Assembly: GCF_028858725.1 (NCBI RefSeq)
Contig: NC_084790.1
Coordinates: 84,152,506-84,216,505, forward strand
DNA length: 64,000 nucleotides
DNA from: Colius striatus
Taxonomy: Eukaryota > Chordata > Aves > Coliiformes > Coliidae
Direction of reading: 5' to 3'
Part shown: positions 14,301 to 26,300 of the stretch, in pieces
Position numbering within the stretch: the stretch's first letter is position 1
Layout: each line of letters starts with the position of its first letter
Notes under the pieces: generated by a model
Databases searched by the model: none
The model's input: only the letters and a program-made list of their open reading frames with translations
What the model was told of the DNA's origin: nothing
Made by a program: the position numbers and the translations under genes

Positions 14301-17300
14301 AAGCCAATGGCATCCTGGGATGCATCAAGAAAAGTGTGATCAGCAGGTCGAGGGAGGATCTTTTCCCCTTCTACTCTGCCCTGCTGAGGCCTCATCTGGA
14401 GTCCTGTGTCCAGTTCTGGGCTCCTCAGCTCAAGAGGGACAGGGAACTGCTGGAGAGAGGCCAGTGCAGGGCCACCAAGATGATCAGGGGACTGGAGCAT
14501 CTTCCTGATGAGGAAAGGCTGTGGGAACTGGGGCTGTTTAGTCTGGGGAAGAGGAAATTGAGGGGTGATCTTATTAACATTTATAAATATCTAAAGGGTG
14601 GGTGTCAGAAGGTTGGGGCAGCACTTTTTTCTGTTGTATCTAGCAACAGGACAAGGGGTGATGGGATGAAGCTGGAACACAAAAAGTCCCATTTAAACAC
14701 AAGAAAAAACTATTTCAGTGTGAGGTGAGGGAGCCCTGGCACAGGCTGCCCAGAGGGGTTGTGGAGTCTCCTTCCTTGGAGGTCTTCAAGACCCTCCTGG
14801 ACATGTTCCTGTGTGACCTGATCTAGGTGAACCTGCTTCTGCAGGGGTGTTGGACTAGATGATCTCTAAAGATCCCCTCCAACCCCTACCATTCTATGAT
14901 TCTATAAGCACCTGTGACAGTAAAAGGGCATGAAAAGCTCCTTACATAACAGTCTCTCCCTCCCCTTAATAAATATACATTCAGTTACATTAAAAAAATG
15001 ACACTATTTCTATTAGGCTGATACAGGATGGCATTTTTTGGGGTGGTATCATCAATTTCAACCACTTTTGCCTTCGAGCTCATACATATGCTTCTGCATT
15101 TGGACAACAGACATCACAAAGACCTTGTAGATGTCTAGAGCTAGGAAGCAATCTCATAAACTGGGAAATTTTTAAGCCTCAGATTTCTTCAAGACTCATA
15201 GGTCTTAATGAGTTCTTTCAGGCTTTGGGGCTTTGAATGTTTGAATAAAGCACAGACTTTTAAGATAATTATATATTTAAAGTGAGTGGAACTTAGGATT
15301 TCCTAGGGTGTGGAAGTTACAGGAAGGAATTAGGTCACATTGTACTTTCTGTAGCCCATCACAGCACATTGACTTGTAAATCTTCCATTACTGTAAGGAC
15401 TGACTTAGAAAATACAGCACTTTGGGAGCAAGCACATCAGAAGAACCCAGAACAGTAAAAGAGCTTAATGACAAATCGCATTTATTGTAATTGCAAGGCA
15501 AACTCTACCCAGCTGGGTCCACCATCTTCTATGTGCCAATGGATAAAATGAAGAGAAATTAGTAATTGTCTGTGCTGTCTGATAAATATGCAGAAGAACT
15601 ATTCAAAACTCCCCATCTTCAGCAGAACACTGGCAGAAGTGTCACTTTCTCACCCCTCCTATTTATTTTTAAGCACTGTAAGTTAGCAAGTAAGCAGTGC
15701 AACGTCACTGCTCATGTATCCTCCAGCCAGTACCAAAGATGGAAGACAAGGACATAACCTACATTTTTCTGTACATAAACTCAGTGAGGGAGACATGCTC
15801 AAAATTCATACAGACCCGGAACAACAAATCGTCTTTGCTGTAGCCTTGATTGCTCTACACCATCCACTTATATAGCTGCACTTTCAACTGAGCTTCTCAA
15901 CACACTTTGCAGAACTTAATAAGCCTTGTGGGTTGTCAGAAAGATTACTAAACCATTAGGTTTAGATATGGTAAGGGATTAGGTATAATATAAGCACTTA
16001 AATTCAGTGCAACACTGAAAATGTAACACAAAAATACCCTGCTGTGTTCTGTCCAGTGAGTTCCACTGGCAACTCCTCTTTCTTTTGCCCAGTTCCATCT
16101 CTGTGGTGTCATGGATACATCTCATGCATCTCATCAGTTCTCTCATGTACATGTAGGACCATCAAAGACAAATTATAGATATTTTATTGTTTCTCAGAAC
16201 CACACTTTCCTACATTTTACTGAGTGTAATTTAGCTGTGAAACTCACTGCTGACTGAGGAAGGCAAAAGTAAAAAAGGTCTGAGAAAAGAATGAAACAAA
16301 TTAATAGACAGGTCTATTGTCCACTCTAATCACCATAGTCTAGTGACCACCTACCACTCAGCAAGTCCTCATGCCAGTATTTGTTGTCAAGAAGGGCTAG
16401 CCTTTTTTCTTTGTTTCTTAGCCTTTACTGTAAGGGTGAGTGAGCCCTGGCCCAGGCTGCCCAGGGAGGGTATGGAGGCTCCTTGGCAGGTTTTCAAAAC
16501 CCACTTGGACACATTCCTGTGTGACCTGATCTAGGTGGACCTGCTTGAGCAAGAGGGTTGAACTAGATGATCTTTATAGGTCCCTTCCAACCCCTACCAT
16601 TCTGTGATTCAGTGATTAGCCTTCACTACTGGCCACTATCAATGACAGTGTCCTCCTTAAGCTAGGAGGACACTTGCTATGAGTCAGTCTGGCTTCAGTT
16701 ATCTGGAATACAATATTACAAATAATATTACAAACACTGTATTTGATTCCAAACGATAGTGGGCCTGAACAAAATGTCTCAATACATGTGAAAAGAGTAC
16801 ATTTTTTCCAAATGGTCCTCAGATCAAACTCAAATGTCACAAAAGAGAACCTCAGGAATCCCTGAAAAGATCCCCATTGATGGGATCTCCTGAGCCTTGC
16901 ATCTTTTGAGGATGTCATTCTAAGTTATCATTTTTATCCTATCTGAAAAGTAACCTTTTTATCAAGCATTCAGTTATACTTACATTGACAAAACCTTCAC
17001 CTCAATGATGTCCTGCCGTAATTCCAGGCATTTGGTAGAGTTGTATTCCAAAGGCCCTTCATAAAACTCAAAATACCTGAAGAAGAACAAGAAAAAAATG
17101 TTATAAATACGGCTTAGACAAGAATACTTGTCTTATACATCAATGGAAATTGGCTTAAAGTTGTCATTAATGATTTCTGCCTAACTCAAGATTAAACTCA
17201 CTGGCCCATAGGCAGGTTACTCCTTCACAGGAGAAGACAGATGTTATTTCTGATTACAGAACAGCTATCCATGAACCCTGCAAGGGTTCCTCTATTTTAT

Positions 17301-20300
17301 AGGTATGAACATGAACCAGACACCTTTTCCAGCAATAGCCACAGTAGGGAGAAAAGCATTGATAACTTAAGGAACATTGTTCCCAAACTTTGGATGTCTG
17401 AAAGTGCTGAGAGTTTAAAAACCAGTACCTTAAATGTTGCTCTTAGGTGGACATGAATGTTCAGACACAGCACAAATGACAGTGGTATTCTTCATTATAA
17501 TATAGACATAAACATTTATAGTTTTGGTTAAATTCCTCCACCTTAGCCATCAGGCTGGAGTAAAAGGGGAATAAAATAGAATGGTAGCTACTCATGTTTG
17601 AGGGACAGAGAAAGCTCAGGCTGTCCAGTGAATTCAGTAGAGACTGTACTGAAATTTAAAAAAAAAATATTTAGACTTTAAACCAAGCTCTTGTCATTAG
17701 AAGCCTGAATTAAAACCTAATACCTAAGAACTGAGCATACCTATACAGCAGTGACCCAGAGGGATAGGTATTATGGCCAAGGCCATAAGTTACTTTGATG
17801 GATCCTATGAAATCTCAGAACACATGGGATTGTGACTACAAACTATCTTTTGAATTCTCAGTATGAAAAAACCCCACATGATTCCTGAAGACCTTTATTT
17901 AAACCATCGTGTAATATTTCCAGTTTGTCTCATTTTAAAGTAACACCAAAATTCCCATTTGTTCTGAATGTCTGTTCAGTTCTGAACATATAACCCTTAA
18001 TTAGGGGAGTCTTTTTAGTTTACTAAGTAGTTTAGTAGTAGGTGTAGTGCTAAGCACTCACATCTTCCAGAGGAACTGTAGGAAGTGAGTGTGTCCAGAA
18101 AACATGTCCAGGTATCTACAACATGGCTTCCAAAGGGCAGAAGCATCTAAAAGCCAACAGCTTCTGAATTTTGCCTTGTAAGCACATCCAGAAATCAGTC
18201 TGATAAGGCAGGGAAGAGAGAAACCCTTAGAAGGGAGAAAGGGACTATAGTGACTTGAAAAAGCCCAAAAACCTCTCAAAGCAATCTGCTACCAACTGGG
18301 AAGGTTTCAGTCTTATCCAATGTTGCTTTAGAAAGTGTCTCCTTCACCTCTGCCTGAGGTATTCACCACCTCAGCTTTGCGAAATCCCAAACCAACCATT
18401 TCTGTGACCCAGAGAGGGGCACAAACCTTGAGACTGAACAGACGAAGCCTATGCCTAGAAGATGACAGGAGCAGAACATCATAAATTCCTAACAAGGAAG
18501 TAAATTGATTACCGTCAGAAAAAAAACACAACAGCTCAGCAATCTTTTAAAGATGTAAGTATTTGGAAACACGTTTGCATAGTTAGCATAGTCCTCAAGG
18601 CCACAAATGGTTTGAGCAGACTTCAAAGCAACAAATATCTTTTTATGAGTTTTGTAGAAGAAATCATGTATTTAAAGCACTCCATAAAACAGTGATCAAT
18701 CTGCAAAAAGACTTCCTCAGCCTCCAGAAGAGAGTTATTGTTCTTGTAACGTGCATCTTCACCTGGTCGCTCACCAAAAGGCTTGGGCTCTCCTCCCAAC
18801 TCAATCGCTCACCTGGACACTCAGCCTCTACTAAAGAGTAGCTGAAATCCATTGCACTGGCACATCTGTGTGCCTGGGTTGTTAAGCTGGAGCTCAGCAA
18901 CTTGTGTACTTTGAAAGCTGCTCCAGCTGAAAATGGATTAAGAGCTCACCTGGTTACACCAGATGGATGTACTCCAGACCAATCTCCAAAACTAAAGTGA
19001 ATTTTCTCTCTCTGGAGCCAATATCACAGGGCTTCTTGCTGGTCACAGAATTTTACAGGGGTTAAGACATCCCTTCTATCTACCAGTCCAGACACTTTTT
19101 TCATCTTGATGAAATGCTAATTTTTCTTACTGTGTTTTGTGGTATCTATTCTTTATTTTGGTTCTTTGAGATAGATAAGACTAGAAGCAGGCATACATCC
19201 CCACGCAAGACTCAGCACGTTACACACCACTCCAATCTCTTTGGGCATGAGGAGGACAGCAACAGCTAAAAGCCTCATCTTTGCCTTTCTCCTAACACTG
19301 GCTTTCACTACCTTGTATATGTCTCATGACAGATATGAATGGCAAAAAGCTAGATGAATGTGTACTTTTATCTTTCCTATGTGCTTCTGGCTCTGCTGCT
19401 AAGTTACAGAGAATTTCAGCTCAGATGTCAAACAGTGCATGCTGTCATGTAGGAACTCTGCAGTAAGGGAAAGCTGGCTTCAACCCGTGGCACTGGAGAC
19501 AAAGATACCATTTTATGAAGCAGAGATGAAGTTTCCTGAGTTCCAGCCATTCCCTTTGATCATTGCCTGGTTACTCAATCCACAAACCAAAAATAGAAGA
19601 TGTGTTACCAAAGAGGCAGAAGGGTAGGGAAGAAAGGGTCTGGTGAAAAACAAACCACTTCTGGATCTGAAAGGAAATGCCTGCGGCAGAGCTGCATTTG
19701 TAGCAGTTACTCTGTTAACCCACAGCTTTGAGAAGCACAGTACTGTCCTGTAAGTTGCTGACTCTCACAATGGCTCCAGCTTTTCCAGCAGAGTCACTGA
19801 AAGTGTTGAATCCAACATTTGGGACCTTATGGAAGTGCAGAGGGAGGATCGATGGAGCAGGCCAATGGGATGGTGCAGATGGGACATCCATCTACCTTCC
19901 ACTGCAATGGCAGTGTCATCTCTGCACCCAGTGGGATGAAGATGCTACTGACCATGGGGTGAGCTCGATTGAAACTAATCCATCCTGCCTGAGCTCATGA
20001 ATAATCATCGTCTGAGCTGTCATTCATAAGCCTTAAATCACATCTGAAGCAGACAGACAGGCCTCCTTAGTGTTGATGCTACTGATACTGTAGCGCTTAG
20101 TTTGCAAGTGTTAATGAGGCTACAATAGCATTAAAGAATTTGAGAGGCAGTATCAGGTCAATAGATTAAAAAAATACAATGAAGTATTCCCCTCTTTCTC
20201 CCAGGAGTGTTCATGATACCTATTTGCTTCACAGCAATTCCCTTCCTGCTACAGACAAGAAGGCATATTAGCATAGGGAGCTTCCTAGAGCATCAACCAA

Positions 20301-23300
20301 CCTCTTCCCACATAAGTGTTTCACACTGTACTTTCCCAGGATACAGCTATTGCACAACTCTAGCACATGGAACATGGGTTCCCTCAACCCCCACAGATGT
20401 CCTTTAAACCCAGCTCCTCTGCTCAGCAAGGTCTGGTCCTGTCAGGAGTGTTTGGATACCAGCCCCACACATTCTCCCAGAGGAAGCATCAGTCTCACCC
20501 ACTCCCTGGGCTCTGAGTGCTGCATCTGCCTATTAACTCCCACTCTAAACCATGTAGTTCACTGCAAATGAAGATACATTTGCCTGTCAGAAAGCTTAAT
20601 TAGCACAAATGGAAACTGTCCTCCTCATCATCTTCCTCAGTCTGATACTCAGCTAAGGAGCAAGTGCAGTTTATTGTGTTTTATGATCTTGATAAATGAC
20701 AAGTGACACACCTGACGACTCTACTCCTTTTGCCACAATAGTGTTGCAGCTTTATGAGAATGACAGTCATGTTTTATATCCATAAAACAGAGTTGATGTG
20801 TCACCACCAGATTGTCCTCTCCCTGCATTGCCTTTAATTGCCCTGATGAAATCTAAATAACTTTTATCCCTCAAAGGTCACAAGTCTATGGAAAAAAAAA
20901 AACCAAAACAGAAGAATTTATGATTTGTTACAACTGGGAACACAACTACAACCAAATCACAACCAGCAGCACCATTTCAGGGGCACTGTGTTTTCCCAGG
21001 GTACCCAGCACTGCACACAACTCACTGCTTCACGTCCATGCAGGTCAATTGCACCTTCCAAATGTACAATATTTTTTCCAGGATCAGATCCTGTATCTGA
21101 ACACCACACAAGCTGCAAGCACTCAGAGAAGACTCTTTTTTTTTATGGCTCTCAGTACTGAATGCCCAGAAATGACATGCCATTCACTCTGTAATTTTCC
21201 ATTTTTGACTGAGACTTTCTTCTCTTCTAACTTTCATGTCTCCCGTTACAACCTCACTTCCATCTGAGCAGCTTACTGAGCTCGCTAGTGAGAAGCAGAT
21301 TTGGTTTCCCAGTACCCCAGCTAACTCTTAGGTCTTTGATCATCTGCAGTTGGGCTGCTCCTGCTTTGATCAAAAGTAAGCTTTTTCAGATCATGCTACA
21401 TGAACCGAAAAGCCTGAGACTTCAATCCTGCCTTCGAGTGCCACTTGGAGTGAGGCACTGATTTGTCTGATGTACTAAACAAAGGTTTTAAAATATAATT
21501 GAGTGTAATTGCCAGGCATCTTTTAAACAAGACCATTTTCTCCTGCACAAACGGTCTTTCCATCTTGCTCGCTCACTCAGAGCCAGCTCTGCACTGTTTG
21601 CAGAGAGGCTGCAGCACTTACGCTGCAAGACCGCAGAGTATCACAGGAAGGATTCCACCTACCCTGCAGGAAAAACAAAGATCTTTCCAAAAATATACAT
21701 TATCCAGTGACTAAGAAATGAGAATAAATGAGCCAAGCCCTGCAGGCTTCTACTAAATACTTATTAAGAGAATCATTCAATCAGTAGGGCCTGTACTCAT
21801 CAGTATGGGCACATCTATGGCCAGCCTCGGGTCTAGATTCACCTTCCCTACTCAGGAATCTTGCAAAGCAAGGTCATAAAAGCATACAAGGACTCACATT
21901 CATCTAGCAAGGCCTGATGAGATCTTCAGACCCTTGTAGCAAAACTGCTGCTCAGAGCATATCATGGCTATAGGGGCTCTGGAAAACTCATCCAGAGCAG
22001 ACCAAAGTAGGTGTAGACCTCATCAGAGACCCCATTGTGAGTGACCAAATCCCACTAGCCTTTGTTTCTATTAACATTTCTATGTGACAACATCAAAAAT
22101 GATGATATTTGGTCAAAATGTCTACGGGCCTGACACTGATACAGTGGGTTTTTTTCCCTCAAAGAGTGAATCCTACCAATACACACGGCATATTTTCCTA
22201 TGATGACTTTGATCCCATTTTGAAGGCACAATCCCTGTTGGGCAGATAAAGAAGCTGATGTAGAGGCTGATTTGACAGGTAAAATCATTGCAGGCAAGAA
22301 CTAGGACCTTGGGCTCTGCTCTTATAGACACTGCCTAGACTACATGATTATCATCAAGGACAAGAGCAGTCTCTGAAGTCAATGGAAATCATAACGACCT
22401 CCAATTAATTTATACTTCACTAGGGCTGTGGCACCAAAAAATCACATTGCTGCACGTGTTGTTTCTGCTGTTTGAGAGTCCATGTTGACCTCTCCACACG
22501 AGGATGGTGCTTGAAAGAATTAAGTGAGAGAGAAGGTGTTGTAGGCATGAAAGAAGACGGGGGAGATGCAATAGTCTTCACTTACAGGGTTTGGTGAAAC
22601 TATTTGACTACCTCCTTCTCAGAAGCAACAATTAAAAGAGGGTTCACATTCCTCATGGCTATTCACCTGCTGAAGTCAATGTTGTTGGCATTAACCAGTT
22701 TAAATTTGTCACCATGTTCACCTCTAATGTTACTACATGCAGTAATGTCTTACTGATCATGAACTTTTAGTTGGTGGCTGTAGCCAGGAACAAAGTGTGT
22801 CACTGCAAACTGTGTCATGTAAAAAACTGAGAAGTGAAGCAAGATCCTACATCTTTGCATACTGTGCAATCCTAGCTCTTCTGAATTACTGGATCCAGTT
22901 CTGATATCTCATACACTGGCAAGAGTTACAAATGGACCTGCAGAAGTGGTTTGGGTTCCTAAAAGTACAAGAGGTGTATGAAGATTAATCTAAACATATG
23001 TCTACCGAGCAGGGAGACACTGCAGGAGGACACAGTTTCTAGCAAGCTTCTCAGGAAGCTTTTCGGTACGGCATAGCAAGGAAGGGAAAATAGTATCTGA
23101 TGCCTGGAAGCTGAAGATAGAAATTATATCTGTAGTTCAAGGCTGGTTTTCTTCCTAGAAGAACCAGAGTAACCACACGGAAGCCAGGAGATGGATCCTT
23201 GTACTCAGTCTCGTGGTTCCCAGAGGACTCGTGTAGCTGAGGTTAAGAGCTATTAACTCATGAACCTCATGAACCTCTCACCTAAGACATTTTGAAATAT

Positions 23301-26300
23301 TTGGATTTGTCTCCTTACAGCACCACAAGTTTTTCTGATTTTTGGTAACAGATGGCATTGAAAACGTCCATCTCCAAAGACAAGGGCAGTTTCCCAAGGT
23401 ACCTTGCCTTTCTTCCAAATTAAAAAGATTTACTTTATAAAAGACCAAAAGTGCTGCCAAGAGCCATCTCTAAATGCCTAAGTTTGATCTTCCACAGAAG
23501 AGAAGTGGCTTTTATATTTCTATCCTTTACAAGCAGTTCATTGATAGCTCTATGTATCTCCCCAGCAGCCTTAGAAAAGTGTACACATCCATCTGTCATA
23601 TCTCAGAGATGCCCCTTTTCTGGATTCCTTATTTGATCTGGTCCTGTGACTTCACAGGCAGTTTACACATCTGCACAGTTAAGATGAGAGCTGTAATACC
23701 CTGAGGATATGTTTTTCATCCTGACTGTGAAAGTTCCTGGCAAACTGGCACTAGCTATTCACTGCTATTCTGATTTTCATCTGTCCTAGTGTCTCTGCAC
23801 ACAGATACTTTAGAACTGCTTGGCTCTGATGCCCAGTGTCGTATTAGCAGTGTGAATGGACCAAATATCCACTCCTGCCAATGTCATGTTGTTCCCTTCT
23901 TATGTATCCACTTATCTGGGATTCAAACCTCTCTACAATTCAAGCCTAATATACTACCCAACAAAGCTACTGCAACAGATGTCGATGTACCAGCAGAAAC
24001 TAAGGCAGAAATAGCCCCAAATGACATAGAATCATAGAGTCAGTTAGGTTGGAAAAGACCTTTAAGACCATCAAGTATAACCATTAACCCAGCACTGTCA
24101 TGGCCACGACTAACCCATGTTTGTGCATCCATCTGGGATAAGCCCACCTTGGAGACCATACTTCCAAACCAGCACCTCTACTCCCTGTCCTTCCTTGGTC
24201 TTCTCACATAGGCTGCCATCTGTCTTTGTCCAGAGGTTTTCCCACAGTACGTCACCTCTAGAAAGAGTATATGGGATTCTAGTTTTAGGGAAACTTTGGT
24301 CATTCTTTTCTTTGTCAGTCACTGTATCAAAACAACATTGTCTCTGAGACGAGCAGCAGTGAGGTGTGCTACAGTAAGTTCTGTTTCTAATGTCTTTAAC
24401 TCTGCAGTTTTGAATAAACTGCTGTTTGGCTGTTTCAATAAAGCTCATTTCCATCACCCAGACTGAAATAAGCTGCTGGTGTTGTTACCCATATGACCAC
24501 CTGGGAGGCATAACAAAACACATGACAACACTTTTACACCCATAACATCTTAAAAAACACATTTTAGTTTAGTGCAAGCAATGGCTTCTTCCCCCAACCC
24601 CCTCCCCCTTTCTTGTGGTTCTTAAGATTTTCGTATCTTTGTGAGAGGAGTTTAGCACAAGGACTTAAAAAACATCCTCAGCTATTGCCCTGGACAATGA
24701 GCTCTGATGACTCAAGCCAGGGCATGCTGGATGAGGCTTTAAGCAACCTTTTCTACTGGAAGGTGTTCCTGCCCATGGCAGAGGGGTTGGAGCTAAGTGA
24801 TCTTTAAGGTCTCTTCCAACCCAACCACTCTGTGTTTCTATGACTCCATATGCCATTTAAATTCACTCTTGTAAAATGTGTATTTGATTATACTTTCTAC
24901 TGTTTAGTCAGCAGGGACAAAGCTCCAGATTCGTCACACTGGAGAATTTAGTGTGCTAGCTGACAGGTCCAAAAGTATAATGCTCACACCTTCTCTCGCC
25001 TGTAAAAGGCTATCAGGTCTCACTACCTAAGTCCTGCATTGAGCCTTATCTTCAGTTCACATAGACTGAAGGTGTCAGAGGACATCATAACCTAACCAAC
25101 GCAGCGGATAGATCATCATATCATTAAGGCAGCTTCTTGGCAATGATAAATGTTTCAGGCTCGAAGACTCACAATCCCAGTAAGTCGCAAAACACATTAG
25201 AAGGAGACAGAGCAATCAGGGCTCTAGGAAGTAGTTGCATGTAGTACTTCTCACAACCATCATCACATAGAACCCTTTACCCATAAGGATGACATAAGGT
25301 TTATAATACTTGGCACAAGATAAAAGGCAAAAGGTGCCAATCTGAGCAATGGCTGATACGCAAGAACCAAAAATAAGGCAGTATTTGACAACTGGATGAC
25401 ATTGCATCTGAGTGGGTGTTTCAAAGAGCCTGCAACTTATCTAGTCCTCCTTTGGTTGAAAGCACATGTCCCTATGGCTTTGAGGAGCTGTTAAGTGTTT
25501 CACTTTACTCCTTGCAAGTATTCACAACTTCTCTGCTACCCAGAAGACCTGCAGCAAAGCAATATGCATCAAAAAGAAGTTTTTGCTGTCCAAAAAGCCC
25601 CAGAAAATAGAGGCCTCTGTCAGACATCTACCCACAGCAATATCAGATGCCACAAACATGATCCACACTCTCAGTTGCACCACATACTGAGCCAAGCTCG
25701 TGATGCTTTTAACTCCATGAACTGGTTCTATGCAATCTGAAGAAGTGTCTTGTGCACTGGGATGAAAAGCATGAGTTGGCTTGCTTACCCCAGCACAGCG
25801 GAGCTCTCTGCAATCAGAATAAGGCTCATTTTCTGAAACTGTTATGAACTGCCTTGGACAGTAAAAAATATTCCAACTGCAAGTCTCACTTTAACTTCAT
25901 ACGTAGCAGAGGTCTGAATCAGTTTCTGCTGAAACCAGATACCATGACATTCTTTGTTTCTGTCCTACATGACCATTTTCATGCAATGTTTAATCTTCAC
26001 TGTTCATTGGTTTTGATATGGCCACGACTCTCGTGAAGTCTGGCTGGCCTGCAGTTCTAATGCACTTATTCTCTCAGTGTGCCTTTGGTTTGGAAGTCCT
26101 ACATTTTCACCTAATAAATCGCCCCTACAGAATGAATCATCAATGTATCTACACCATGTATTAAGTTAAATAATTAAAAGACAGAGTAATTATAAAATGC
26201 ACATAGAATCATAAAATAGTAGGGGTTGGAAGGGACATTTAGACATCATCTAGTCCAACCTCCCTGCAGAGGCAGGTTCACATGGGTTAATACTACATGT

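Larger units (their letters stand above)
13706..16983 (-). other. ST8SIA5 intron 2 (3278 nt)
   Basis: GT-AG intron, phase 2. Two CR1 copies lie antisense to the gene (about 14269-14906 and 16424-16617). The rest is unique AT-rich DNA. Confidence 0.92.

Noticed and set aside
14250..14920. Possible target-site duplication (AGCACACGTG versus AGCACCTGTG) around the CR1 at 14269
   Set aside because: The words are imperfect and the upstream one is not adjacent to the junction.
22860..23040. Weak CR1-like resemblance (TGGATCCAGTTCTGATATCTC)
   Set aside because: Too short and diverged to call; only one 15-20 bp word is suggestive.
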